NCBI RefSeq assembly: GCF_003337715.1
Contig: NZ_QPIX01000001.1
Coordinates: forward strand, 426,682-490,681
Source: Ciceribacter lividus
GTDB lineage: Bacteria > Pseudomonadota > Alphaproteobacteria > Rhizobiales > Rhizobiaceae
Reading direction: 5' to 3'
Length of the DNA stretch: 64,000 nucleotides
In this document: positions 27,024 to 35,529 of the stretch, one piece after another
Layout: each line of letters starts with the position of its first letter
Numbering within the stretch: position 1 is the stretch's first letter
The notes under the pieces: generated by a model
The model's input: the letters and a program-made list of their open reading frames with translations, nothing else
Database searches by the model: none
What the model was told of the DNA's origin: nothing
Translations under genes and position numbers: made by a program

Positions 27024-27209
27024 ATGTCGGATCTGGTCACCGGATTTGCATTCTTCCTGATCATCGAGGGGCTGGTGTACGCACTGGCCCCTCACTTTCT
27101 GGTGGCGATGGCGAAACTCCTGCCGGAGATACCCGAGCAGCACCTGAGGTTTTCGGGTCTTGCCGCGGTGGCGCTCGGGGTCGTGATCGTCTGGCTGGTG
27201 CGCGGGTAA
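27024..27209 (+). CDS. DUF2065 family small membrane protein
   Basis: A 61-residue protein with two predicted membrane helices (GFAFFLIIEGLVYALAP and GLAAVALGVVIVWLV) joined by a short loop with HLRFSGL. This is the DUF2065 (YjeT-like) pattern, a family that is found next to hflC in many proteobacteria. Its role is unknown; location in the hflKC operon suggests it touches the FtsH-HflKC complex, an inference. It lies 12 bases downstream of hflC and 95 bases upstream of degP. Confidence 0.9.
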   Translation: MSDLVTGFAFFLIIEGLVYALAPHFLVAMAKLLPEIPEQHLRFSGLAAVALGVVIVWLVRG

Positions 27210-27304
27210 AAGCCGTTTCGCCGGTCATCAATCCGCCTTATGGTTCGGGCACTGGGCCAAATCAGTTCGGGCACTGAACCAACGATGACAAACGGGGAAA
27301 CCTC

Positions 27305-28846
27305 ATGACTGCGAACGCCTCCACGAGATCGAAGCGCCTCATCACCGGCCTTGTCGGGGCGGCCTTCGCGTTCGGCGCGACGATGGGGCCTGTCGCGGTG
27401 GCAGAGGCACAGCCGACCGGACCGGAGTCGGTGGCCAATCTCGCAGAGGGCCTGATCGGTGCGGTCGTGAACATCGCAACCTCGCAGAACGTCAAGGAGG
27501 AGGAGCGCGGGCCGATGCCGCAGGTGCCCGAGGGCTCGCCCTTCCAGGAGTTCTTTGACGATTTCTACAAGAACCGCGAGGGCGGCGGCAATCAGAAGGT
27601 CAATTCGCTGGGTTCCGGTTTCGTCATCGATCCGAGCGGCTTCATCGTCACCAACAACCACGTGATCGAAAACGCCGACGACATCGAGGCAATCTTCTCG
27701 GACGGCTCCAAGCTCAAGGCCAGGCTGGTCGGCACGGACACGAAGACCGATCTTTCGGTGCTCAAGGTGGAGCCGCCGAAGCCGCTGACGGCGGTGAAGT
27801 TCGGTGATTCGCGCAAGATGCGCATCGGCGACTGGGTGATGGCCATCGGCAACCCGTTCGGGCTCGGCGGATCGGTGTCGATGGGCATCGTTTCGGCACG
27901 CGGCCGCAATATCAATGCCGGACCTTACGACAACTTCATCCAGACCGACGCGGCGATCAACAAGGGCAATTCCGGCGGCCCGCTGTTCAACATGGACGGC
28001 GAAGTCATCGGCATCAATACGGCGATCATCTCGCCGAGCGGCGGCTCGATCGGCATCGGCTTCGCCGTGCCGACGGAACTTGCCGAAAACGTCATCCGGC
28101 AGCTCAAGGAGTTCGGCGAGACGCGGCGCGGCTGGCTCGGCGTGCGCATCCAGCCGGTGACCGACGCCGTTGCGGCGAGCCTCGGGCTGAAGAGCAGCAA
28201 GGGCGCACTCGTCAGCGGTGTCATCAAGGGCGGTCCGGTCGAAAACGGCCCGATCCGGACCGGCGACGTGATCCTTCGCTTCGACGGCAAGGACATCAGC
28301 GAGAGCCGCGATCTCATGCGGAGCGTGGCCGAGAGCACGGTCGGCGCCGAGGTCGAGGTCGTGCTCGTTCGTGACGGAAAGGAACAGACGGTCAAGGTCA
28401 AGCTCGGCCGTCTCGAAGACGAGCCGGCCGATTCGCAGAGCGACGTGACGGAGGCCCCGCAGGGTGAGGGGACGCCGTCGCCGGAGACCGGCGAGCAGCA
28501 GCCGGGCGACCAGCCGTCCGACGAGGCAACACCCGATGCGCCGGCGAGCGTGGAAAGGCTCGGGCTGTCGCTTGCTGCGCTCGACGACGCGGCACGCCAG
28601 AAGTTCTCGATCGCCGAGAGTGTCGAAGGCGTGGTGATCACCGCCGTCGAGGCCGGTTCGGCGGCCGCTGAAAAGGGGCTTGTCGCCGGCGAGGTGATCG
28701 TCGAGGTGGCCCAGGAGTTCATGGAAACGCCGGACCGCGTCGCCGAGGTGCTGCAGCGCCTGAAAGGCGAGGGACGTCGCAGCGCCCACATGATGATCGC
28801 AAATCCCGTCGGCGACCTGCGCTTCGTGGCAATCCCGCTCGAATAG
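27305..28846 (+). CDS. degP: Do-family periplasmic serine protease (DegP/DegQ/HtrA)
   Basis: A 513-residue HtrA protease. The N-terminus carries a signal peptide (LITGLVGAAFAFGATMGPVAVAEA). The trypsin-like domain has the catalytic His in TNNHVIENADD, the Asp in TDTKTDLSVLKV and the Ser in INKGNSGGPLFN. Two PDZ domains follow: one from about residue 270 (RRGWLGVRIQPVTD) and one near the C-terminus, split by a low-complexity Glu/Pro/Asp-rich linker (EAPQGEGTPSPETGEQQPG). It degrades or refolds damaged envelope proteins. It lies after hflKC-DUF2065, a membrane quality-control cluster. A loose GC hairpin near 28855-28892 may end transcription. Confidence 0.96.
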   Translation: MTANASTRSKRLITGLVGAAFAFGATMGPVAVAEAQPTGPESVANLAEGLIGAVVNIATSQNVKEEERGPMPQVPEGSPFQEFFDDFYKNREGGGNQKVNSLGSGFVIDPSGFIVTNNHVIENADDIEAIFSDGSKLKARLVGTDTKTDLSVLKVEPPKPLTAVKFGDSRKMRIGDWVMAIGNPFGLGGSVSMGIVSARGRNINAGPYDNFIQTDAAINKGNSGGPLFNMDGEVIGINTAIISPSGGSIGIGFAVPTELAENVIRQLKEFGETRRGWLGVRIQPVTDAVAASLGLKSSKGALVSGVIKGGPVENGPIRTGDVILRFDGKDISESRDLMRSVAESTVGAEVEVVLVRDGKEQTVKVKLGRLEDEPADSQSDVTEAPQGEGTPSPETGEQQPGDQPSDEATPDAPASVERLGLSLAALDDAARQKFSIAESVEGVVITAVEAGSAAAEKGLVAGEVIVEVAQEFMETPDRVAEVLQRLKGEGRRSAHMMIANPVGDLRFVAIPLE

Positions 28847-28977
28847 AGCCAGGTATCAGAGCGAGTGGGTTCCAGCCCGCTTGCCTGATCCTGTGATCGC
28901 ACTTTGGGCATCAAGCCTTTGGCGGCGAATCCGTTTTCTGAAATTGAAGCCGGTGCAACGGTGCGTCTGCGGGACGA

Positions 28978-29526
28978 TCAGACGTCGCCTCTGCCGATCC
29001 GGTAGAGCACGTGGCGCTTCAGGTACGGATGGGTGTCGGGGACGCGCGGATGGTCGAAATCGCCGGCTGCATCGCGCCTCATGCCGATCCGCTGCATGAC
29101 TGCCTGCGAGCGGATGTTGGCTGCGACGGCGAAGGAGACGACTTCGTCGAGCGTCTTTTCCTCGAAAGCGAACCGCAGCAGCGCACGGGCCGCCTCCGTC
29201 ACGTAGCCGTTGCCCCAGAAGCGTGTGGCAAGCCGCCAGCCGATCTCGACCGTGCCTTCGGGGAGGACAGGGGCGATCTTCGCTTCGGCAAGGCCGCAGA
29301 AGCCGATCGGCTCGGCGCTCTCCTTCAGCTCCAGCGCATAGAAGCCGTAGCCGGTCTCCTCGGTCATCGCTCGAACGAGGTCCATCATCGCATCGGCCTC
29401 CGCATGGGTGCGACGCATCGGAAAGAATGCCATCACCTTCGGGTCGGCGTTGATCTCGCGAAAGAGGTCACGGTCGGTGTCCCTCCAGTTGCGGATGATG
29501 AGCCGCGGCGTTTCGGTGATGATCAT
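28978..29526 (-). CDS. GNAT family N-acetyltransferase (RimJ/RimL-like)
   Basis: A 182-residue GNAT protein. It starts TETPRLIIRNWRDTD, the usual opening of RimJ/RimL-type acetyltransferases, and carries IGFCGLAEA, EIGWRLATRFWGNGYVTEAARALL (acetyl-CoA binding) and SQAVMQRIGMRR. It may acetylate a protein N-terminus or a small molecule; the substrate is not decided. It starts 14 bases after the serB stop on the same strand with GGGAG before the ATG, so it is probably co-transcribed with serB. Confidence 0.88.
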   Translation of the reverse strand: MIITETPRLIIRNWRDTDRDLFREINADPKVMAFFPMRRTHAEADAMMDLVRAMTEETGYGFYALELKESAEPIGFCGLAEAKIAPVLPEGTVEIGWRLATRFWGNGYVTEAARALLRFAFEEKTLDEVVSFAVAANIRSQAVMQRIGMRRDAAGDFDHPRVPDTHPYLKRHVLYRIGRGDV

Positions 29527-29540
29527 GGCGCTCCCGTCTG

Positions 29541-30431
29541 TCAGGGGAGTATGAAGTCGGTCTTGCGATAGCCCTGCAGGTAGAGAAGGGCGGTGAGATC
29601 GCAGTGATCGAGGCGGATCTTCGCCTGGGCCGCTACTGCGGGCTTCGCGTGCAGGGCGACGCCGCTGCCGGCGAGACCGAGCATGGCGAGGTCGTTGGCG
29701 CCGTCGCCGACGGCGATCGCGTCGTGCGGGGTGATCCCGAGCCGCTCGCAGATCTCCACCAGCGCGTCGACCTTGGCCTGCTTGCCGAGGATCGGCTCGG
29801 CCACTTCGCCGGTCAGGTAGCCGTCCTTCTCGAGCAGGATGTTGGCGCGGTTCTCGTGAAAACCGAGACGGTCGGCGATGGGGTTGGTGAACACCGTGAA
29901 GCCGCCGGAGACGAGCGCCGTGTGAAAGCCGCGCGCCTTCATGGTGGCGATCAGTTCCGGTCCGCCGGCCGTGAGCGTGATGTGCTTCTCGATCACCTCG
30001 TCGACAACGGAGATCGGCAGGCCTTTCAGGAGCGCCACGCGTTCGCGCAATGCCGGCTCAAAGGCGATTTCGCCGTTCATGGCACGCGCGGTGATCTGCG
30101 CGACCTTGTCCTTCAAACCGACTTCGGCGGCGAGCTCGTCGATGCATTCCTGCCCGATCATCGTCGAATCCATGTCGGCGATCAGGAACTTCTTGCGCCG
30201 GCTGTCGGCATCCTGGATCGCGAGGTCGACCGGAGCTGTGTCGAGGATTGCCCGGATATCGACGTTCGCTTCGACCGGATCGCTGCCGTCCTTCAGCACG
30301 ATGTCGCAGGCGACGCCGTCGGCGAGCCAGTAGAGGCCGGAGGCGCCGACCGCTTCCGCAGCCTTTTCGGTGAGTGCCGGGGTGACGGCGGGATTTGACG
30401 GATTGGCAAGAAGCGTGGCAACGAAGGCCAT
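29541..30431 (-). CDS. serB: Phosphoserine phosphatase SerB
   Basis: A 296-residue SerB, the last step of serine synthesis. The HAD catalytic motif DMDSTMI follows FLIA near residue 90, motif II is ALVSGGFTVF, and motif III with the metal-binding Asp pair is VGDGANDLAMLG. The first 80 or so residues form an ACT-like regulatory region (ATLLANPSNPAVTPAL). I chose the ATG at 30431: a longer frame to 30557 runs into miaA on the other strand. Its start codon touches the miaA start region, so the two genes diverge with no intergenic space. The GNAT gene lies downstream. Confidence 0.95.
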   Translation of the reverse strand: MAFVATLLANPSNPAVTPALTEKAAEAVGASGLYWLADGVACDIVLKDGSDPVEANVDIRAILDTAPVDLAIQDADSRRKKFLIADMDSTMIGQECIDELAAEVGLKDKVAQITARAMNGEIAFEPALRERVALLKGLPISVVDEVIEKHITLTAGGPELIATMKARGFHTALVSGGFTVFTNPIADRLGFHENRANILLEKDGYLTGEVAEPILGKQAKVDALVEICERLGITPHDAIAVGDGANDLAMLGLAGSGVALHAKPAVAAQAKIRLDHCDLTALLYLQGYRKTDFILP

Positions 30432-30432
30432 G

Positions 30433-31323
30433 ATGAGGAACCCTGTGGACGATATCGACGCGATCCTGATAACCGGGCCGACCGCCAGCGGCAAGTCCGC
30501 GCTGGCGCTTGAGCTGGCGAAACGCCACGGTGGCGTGGTCGTCAATGCCGACAGCATGCAGGTCTACGATACGCTGCGGCTCTTGACGGCACGACCATCC
30601 GAGGAGGAGATGGAGGGCATCCCCCATCATCTCTACGGCCACGTGCCGGCAGGCGCAGCCTATTCGACCGGCGACTGGCTGAGGGAGGTGGGCGAGCTTC
30701 TCGCGCGTCTCAAGGCCGAGGGGACGCTTCCGGTGATCGTCGGCGGCACCGGCCTCTACTTCAAGGCGCTGACCGGCGGGCTTTCCGACATGCCGCCTAT
30801 TCCGGCCGAAATTCGGGAGGACTTGCGGTGCCGCTTGGCGGAGGTGGGAACTGCCGCGCTGCACGCGCTGCTCGAACGTGCCGATCCGGGAATGGCGGCG
30901 AAGCTCAATCCGCAGGACGGGCAGAGGATTCTCCGGGCGCTCGAGGTGGTCACGGTGACCGGCCGGTCGATCTCCGAGTTCCAGGGCAAGGCCGGGCCGA
31001 TGGTCGTCGATCCCGGGCGAGCGCGGAAGCTCGTCGTGCTGCCGGAGCGGGATATTCTCTATTCTCGCATCGACCGGCGCTTTTCGACGATGCTCGAGAG
31101 CGGCGCAGTCGAGGAGGTCGAAGCGCTGCTGGCACTCGACCTGCCGTCGGAAATGCCGGTGATGAAGGCGATCGGCGTGTCACAGATTGCCGCAATGCTG
31201 AAAGGCGAGATGAGCCGCGAGGAGGTCATCGAAAGGGCGTCTGCCGCCACTCGGCAATATGCGAAGCGTCAGATGACCTGGTTCCGAAACCAGATGGACG
31301 AGAGTTGGGAGAGGATCGGCTGA
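30433..31323 (+). CDS. miaA: tRNA dimethylallyltransferase MiaA
   Basis: A 296-residue MiaA. It adds a dimethylallyl group to A37 of tRNAs that read UNN codons. The P-loop is TGPTASGKSALALEL, followed by VNADSMQVYD, HHLYGHV, VGGTGLYFKALTGGLS and the late RQYAKRQMTWFRNQ. The start is uncertain: ATG at 30433 has GAAGG 5 bases upstream; ATG 30430 and GTG 30445 (with AGGA 6 bases before) are also possible. It diverges from serB with start codons next to each other, so the promoters must lie inside the opposite coding sequences. Confidence 0.96.
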   Translation: MRNPVDDIDAILITGPTASGKSALALELAKRHGGVVVNADSMQVYDTLRLLTARPSEEEMEGIPHHLYGHVPAGAAYSTGDWLREVGELLARLKAEGTLPVIVGGTGLYFKALTGGLSDMPPIPAEIREDLRCRLAEVGTAALHALLERADPGMAAKLNPQDGQRILRALEVVTVTGRSISEFQGKAGPMVVDPGRARKLVVLPERDILYSRIDRRFSTMLESGAVEEVEALLALDLPSEMPVMKAIGVSQIAAMLKGEMSREEVIERASAATRQYAKRQMTWFRNQMDESWERIG

Positions 31324-31348
31324 GACGCTGTCTTTGTCTTCGGCCGCC

Positions 31349-33403
31349 TCAGTCCTTCCGGTAGAGGCTGGAGAGAGGCTTCTTCAGGATGCTCTCGCGA
31401 AGCGACAGGCCGGGCTCCCGGCGCAAGCTCGAAGCCGGTTGCGGCGGTTCGATCGTCCTGTCGGAGGGCTGAAGGCGGGATTGGTACTCGTGGCGGGGCG
31501 CTGCGGGCTCGTACAAGTCGGTTCGGCGCCGCAGCGGCTGCAATTCGTCCCCCGCGCCGTTCCCCATGGGCAGCATGTCCGGACGGTAGGGCTCGATGGA
31601 GGGCGTGTCCTGCAGCATGGAGGGCGTGGAGGCTGCGAAGGGATCGCTACGGTGCACGTCTGCGGGCATCGGCAGGTCGTCCACGAACGACGCTGGCTGT
31701 TCGGCCGCCTCGTAGCTGCGCTGGAAGGCGGAGATGTCCGGTCCGGATACGGCGCGCATACGGCTGACGACATTGCGCAGGTCGACCGTGTCCGGGGTTT
31801 CGTCGGAGCCCTTGACGGTGACCCCGTTCGCCTTCGGCAAGTGGTTCTGCTCGACGCGGGTGAAGCGCATGCGCATGGGCACCGAGATCGCCTCGCCGAA
31901 GGCGATCGCTTCGCCGTTGCCGATAGAGGAGATGAAGCTGGTGGTGGAGATCGAGGAATCGGGAATGGCCGAACGGATGATCTCCTGGTCGCGGTCGTTG
32001 GAAAGCCGCATCGCAAACAGCGTCGAGCATTGCGAGAGAATGGTCTGGTCGAGTTCGCCGGGTCGCTGGGTGATGATGCCGAGCGAGCAGCCGTATTTGC
32101 GGCCCTCCTTGGCGATCCGGGCGATTGCCTGGCGCGTCGGGAAAAAGCCGAGATTGGGATCTGCCGGCACGTAGCGGTGCGCTTCCTCGCAGACGACGAG
32201 CATGTGAACGGCGCCGTTCGACCAGAGCGCCAGTTCGAAGGCCATGCGGCAGAGCACCGAGGCGACGGAGTTCACCACCTCGGAGGGGATGCCGGCGAGC
32301 TGGAAGGTCGAAATCGGCCGGTCGTCGCCGGGAATGCGGAAGATATGTCCTATGGTCTCCAGGATCGTATCGTTGATCGTGTTGTTGGAGAACATGAAGT
32401 GGTAGCGGGGATCGTTGATCGCCGACATGATCCGCATCTTCAGCGACCGCAGGAAGGGCTTCTCGCCGCGGCCTTCGAGCCGTCCGATGCGTTCGTCGAT
32501 CAGGGCCAGAAGGTCGGCGATGCGATAGGGCACGGGCGTGTCGGCGGTGACCGAGCTCTTCTCGTTGGCGCGGCGCATCAACCCGGTGTCGCTGCCGCGG
32601 AAGGCGCGCTTTGCCTCGGGCATCAGGTCGCGGAGAATGTCGAGCTCGTCGGGCACCGGCGGGCGCCCGCGGAAGATGACCTCGGCAAACTCCTCGAGCT
32701 TCATCAGCCAGAAGGGAAGATCGAGTGTCTCCGTGTCGATGACGACGGCGTGCTCGGGAAATGCGGCGGCGAATTCGTTGTGCGGATCGAGGATCAGCAC
32801 GCGCAGCTTCGGGTCCGCCTTGATTGCCTGGCGCAGAAGCAGCGACACGGCGGTCGACTTGCCGACGCCGGTGGAGCCGACCACCGCGAAGTGCTTCGAC
32901 AGCATCGAGGGGACATGGATCGTCGCATCGATGCTCTCGTCCTGGGTGAGCTTGCCGATCACGCAGACATCGTTCTTGCCGGTGTCGTAGATGCGCGAGA
33001 GGTCGGCGGTGCGGATGCGGTGGGCGATCGCCCCGAGATAGGGGTAGCGCGAGATACCGGTCGAGAACTCCTCGCGGCCGTTCATGCCGACATGCACCTC
33101 GCCGAGAAGCTCGACCTCGATCAGGAAGGTGTTGTCGAGGTTCTCGCCCCAGGCCTTGGTGTCCGTCTGCATGGAGTAGACCAGAGCGACGACGCGATTG
33201 CTGCCGACGGAAATGGAGATCAGGCGGCCGACCGACCAGAGTTCGCTGAGCTCGGTGCCGCCCGCTTCGGCGACGGCGGCGATGGTCGCGCGCGATCCGT
33301 TGCATGCGACGACGCGCCCCAGCATGCGGTTGCCGGGCCGCTGCTGGTCGCGGCGATCCTGTTCGCCGGCCGTGCCCGACGTATGGAGGTCGTTGTTACG
33401 CAA
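31349..33403 (-). CDS. HerA-like ATPase (DUF87, FtsK-HerA superfamily)
   Basis: A 684-residue ATPase. An N-terminal HerA/HAS-barrel region (GRVVACNGSRATIAAV...GRLISISVG) is followed by Walker A GSTGVGKST at about residues 176-184, DUF87 elements (ILDPHNEFA), Walker B region HMLVVCEEAHRYVP and the late LGIITQRPGELDQTILSQC. HerA proteins are hexameric DNA translocases that in archaea work with the nuclease NurA; no NurA-like gene is adjacent. The C-terminal 130 residues are polar and Pro/Arg-rich with no known domain. It is transcribed away from ilvIH. The function in rhizobia is not known to me. Confidence 0.85.
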   Translation of the reverse strand: MRNNDLHTSGTAGEQDRRDQQRPGNRMLGRVVACNGSRATIAAVAEAGGTELSELWSVGRLISISVGSNRVVALVYSMQTDTKAWGENLDNTFLIEVELLGEVHVGMNGREEFSTGISRYPYLGAIAHRIRTADLSRIYDTGKNDVCVIGKLTQDESIDATIHVPSMLSKHFAVVGSTGVGKSTAVSLLLRQAIKADPKLRVLILDPHNEFAAAFPEHAVVIDTETLDLPFWLMKLEEFAEVIFRGRPPVPDELDILRDLMPEAKRAFRGSDTGLMRRANEKSSVTADTPVPYRIADLLALIDERIGRLEGRGEKPFLRSLKMRIMSAINDPRYHFMFSNNTINDTILETIGHIFRIPGDDRPISTFQLAGIPSEVVNSVASVLCRMAFELALWSNGAVHMLVVCEEAHRYVPADPNLGFFPTRQAIARIAKEGRKYGCSLGIITQRPGELDQTILSQCSTLFAMRLSNDRDQEIIRSAIPDSSISTTSFISSIGNGEAIAFGEAISVPMRMRFTRVEQNHLPKANGVTVKGSDETPDTVDLRNVVSRMRAVSGPDISAFQRSYEAAEQPASFVDDLPMPADVHRSDPFAASTPSMLQDTPSIEPYRPDMLPMGNGAGDELQPLRRRTDLYEPAAPRHEYQSRLQPSDRTIEPPQPASSLRREPGLSLRESILKKPLSSLYRKD

Positions 33404-33524
33404 TAATAAACTCCTGCTACGACAACTTGTAGCAAGAGAGGTTTAATAAGCCGTGTAAGGGCTTGACGGTCGCAAGGCGTGCCGTCCTTTCGAGCACAAC
33501 GACGCTTTTTGCGGCGAATGCGCG

Positions 33525-33552
33525 TTGACGGGGTCTGAATTTCTGTCTATCA
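33525..33552 (+). promoter_or_regulatory. Predicted promoter of the ilvIH leader
   Basis: TTGACG at 33525-33530 is separated by 16 bases from CTATCA at 33547-33552, close to the rhizobial consensus CTTGAC-17-CTATAT. A start 7-9 bases on falls at about 33560, right at the leader ATG (33562). No Shine-Dalgarno sequence precedes that ATG, so the leader RNA may be leaderless. Confidence 0.5.
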
Positions 33553-33561
33553 CTCTCGGCC

Positions 33562-33618
33562 ATGACTATTTCGGCAGTTCTTATCGTGGTGGGAAAGCGC
33601 ATGGGCAGGATGGTGTAA
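33562..33618 (+). CDS. ilvIH leader peptide (branched-chain attenuator)
   Basis: An 18-codon frame, MTISAVLIVVGKRMGRMV, ending TAA. It holds Ile, Val, Leu, Ile, Val, Val within the first ten residues, the amino acids made by the ilv pathway. Ribosome stalling at these codons when branched-chain aminoacyl-tRNA is short is the classical attenuation signal. The frame is followed by paired RNA stems and a terminator before ilvI. I see no ribosome binding site, so the ATG may be at the 5' end of the RNA. Confidence 0.85.
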   Translation: MTISAVLIVVGKRMGRMV

Positions 33619-33676
33619 CCATCCGGCGACAGCCACCCATGCGCTAGATGACAGGCTCCTCAAGGGGCCTTTTTTT
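33596..33676 (+). promoter_or_regulatory. ilvIH transcription attenuator
   Basis: Outer stem: AGCGCATGGG (33596-33605) pairs with CCCATGCGCT (33636-33645), 10 bp. Inner stem: GGATGGT (33608-33614) pairs with ACCATCC (33618-33624) around the leader TAA. The terminator is AGGCTCC (33653-33659), loop TCAA, GGGGCCT (33664-33670), then seven T. A ribosome stalled early in the leader would prevent the first stem and so allow a competing structure. I could not assign the antiterminator by eye with confidence. Confidence 0.85.
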
Positions 33677-33734
33677 ATGGCCAGAACCGGGTGAAAGCCC
33701 TGACAAGAAATCCAGAAGGCAAACGGAAACAGGC

Positions 33735-35513
33735 ATGACGGGTACAGACAATCAGATGACCGGCGCGGAGATCGTCATCAGGGCGCTGAAGGACAACGGA
33801 GTTGAGCACATCTTCGGCTATCCGGGCGGCGCCGTGCTTCCGATCTATGACGAGATCTTCCAGCAGGACGATATCCAGCACATCCTCGTGCGCCACGAGC
33901 AGGGAGCCGGCCACGCGGCCGAAGGCTATGCCCGCTCGACCGGCAAGGTCGGCGTCATGCTCGTGACGTCCGGTCCCGGCGCGACCAACGCGGTTACGCC
34001 GCTGCAGGACGCGCTGATGGATTCGATCCCGATCGTCTGCATTTCGGGACAGGTTCCGACGCCGCTCATCGGCTCCGACGCCTTCCAGGAATGCGACACC
34101 GTCGGGATCACCCGGCCGTGCACCAAGCACAACTGGCTGGTCAAGGATGTCAACGATCTCGCCCGCATCATCCATGAAGCCTTCCGCATCGCGAGAACCG
34201 GTCGTCCGGGTCCGGTCGTCGTCGATATTCCGAAGGATGTCCAGTTCGCGACCGGCACCTACACGCCGCCGGAGGCCCACCGGATCCAGAAGAGCTATCA
34301 GCCGAAGGTCCAGGGCGATGCCCGTGCGATCCAGGCTGCCGTCGAACTGATGGCGAACGCCCGTCGCCCGATCATCTACAGCGGCGGTGGCGTCATCAAT
34401 TCCGGTCCGGAAGCCTCCAAGCTGCTGCGCGAACTGGTCTCGCTCACCGATTTTCCGATCACCTCCACGTTGATGGGGCTTGGCGCCTATCCGGCCTCGG
34501 GCAAGAACTGGCTCGGCATGCTCGGCATGCACGGCTCCTACGAGGCCAACATGGCCATGCACGACTGTGACGTCATGGTCTGCATCGGTGCCCGTTTCGA
34601 CGACCGCATCACCGGCCGCCTCAACGCCTTCTCGCCGAATTCCAAGAAAATCCACATCGACATCGATCCGTCCAACATCAACAAGAACGTCCGGGTCGAC
34701 GTTCCGATCGCCGGCGATGTCGGGCATGTGCTGGAAGACATGGTCCGCCTGTGGCGGGCGCTTCCGAAGAAACCGGATGCCGGTCAGACGGCGGAATGGC
34801 GCGACAGCATCGCCCGCTGGCGGGCGCGCAACAGCTTCGCCTACACGCCGTCGAGCGACGTCATCATGCCGCAATACGCGATCGAGCGGCTTGCGGCGCT
34901 CACCAAGGACCGCGACACCTACATCACCACCGAAGTCGGCCAGCACCAGATGTGGGCGGCACAGTTCTTCGGCTTCGAGGAGCCGAACCGCTGGATGACC
35001 TCGGGCGGCCTCGGCACCATGGGTTACGGCTTCCCGGCGGCAATCGGTGTGCAGATCGCCCATCCTGAAAGCCTCGTCATCGACATCGCCGGCGACGCCT
35101 CGATCCAGATGTGCATCCAGGAAATGTCGTGCGCCGTTCAGTACGAGGCGCCGGCCAAGATCTTCATCCTCAACAACCAGTACATGGGCATGGTCCGCCA
35201 GTGGCAGCAGCTCCTGCACGGCAACCGTCTGTCGCACTCCTATACCGAGGCGATGCCGGACTTCGTGAAGCTCGCCGAGGCCTATGGCGCCGTCGGCCTG
35301 CGTTGCGAGAAGCCGGGCGACCTGGACGCCGCCATCCTGGAGATGATCAACGTCAAGAAGCCGGTGATCTTCGACTGCCGCGTCGCCAATCTCGCCAACT
35401 GCTTCCCGATGATCCCGTCCGGCAAGGCACACAACGAAATGCTGCTGCCCGACGAGGCCACCGATGAGGCGGTCGCCAACGCCATCGACGCCAAGGGCCG
35501 CCAGCTCGTTTGA
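33735..35513 (+). CDS. ilvI: Acetolactate synthase, large (catalytic) subunit
   Basis: A 592-residue thiamine-diphosphate enzyme, the first step of Ile/Val/Leu synthesis. The N-terminal domain opens TGAEIVIRALKDNGVEHIFGYPGGAVLPIYD and has the catalytic Glu in VRHEQGAGHAAEGYAR; the FAD-binding middle and the C-terminal TPP/Mg motif GDASIQMCIQEMS...NNQYMGMVRQWQ are complete. I chose ATG 33735; a frame from 33648 would start inside the terminator. Transcription passes through the attenuator just upstream. IlvH starts 16 bases after the stop. Confidence 0.97.
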   Translation: MTGTDNQMTGAEIVIRALKDNGVEHIFGYPGGAVLPIYDEIFQQDDIQHILVRHEQGAGHAAEGYARSTGKVGVMLVTSGPGATNAVTPLQDALMDSIPIVCISGQVPTPLIGSDAFQECDTVGITRPCTKHNWLVKDVNDLARIIHEAFRIARTGRPGPVVVDIPKDVQFATGTYTPPEAHRIQKSYQPKVQGDARAIQAAVELMANARRPIIYSGGGVINSGPEASKLLRELVSLTDFPITSTLMGLGAYPASGKNWLGMLGMHGSYEANMAMHDCDVMVCIGARFDDRITGRLNAFSPNSKKIHIDIDPSNINKNVRVDVPIAGDVGHVLEDMVRLWRALPKKPDAGQTAEWRDSIARWRARNSFAYTPSSDVIMPQYAIERLAALTKDRDTYITTEVGQHQMWAAQFFGFEEPNRWMTSGGLGTMGYGFPAAIGVQIAHPESLVIDIAGDASIQMCIQEMSCAVQYEAPAKIFILNNQYMGMVRQWQQLLHGNRLSHSYTEAMPDFVKLAEAYGAVGLRCEKPGDLDAAILEMINVKKPVIFDCRVANLANCFPMIPSGKAHNEMLLPDEATDEAVANAIDAKGRQLV

Positions 35514-35529
35514 TTTCAAGGGGTTTACA

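Noticed and set aside
28855..28892. Hairpin after degP as a definite terminator
   Set aside because: The stem has wobble pairs and no T run follows; listed only as a possibility in the degP entry.
31334..33406. A 690-codon plus-strand frame opposite the HerA-like gene
   Set aside because: Antisense shadow with Val/Gly/Asp-rich composition and no motif; the ATPase shows Walker motifs.
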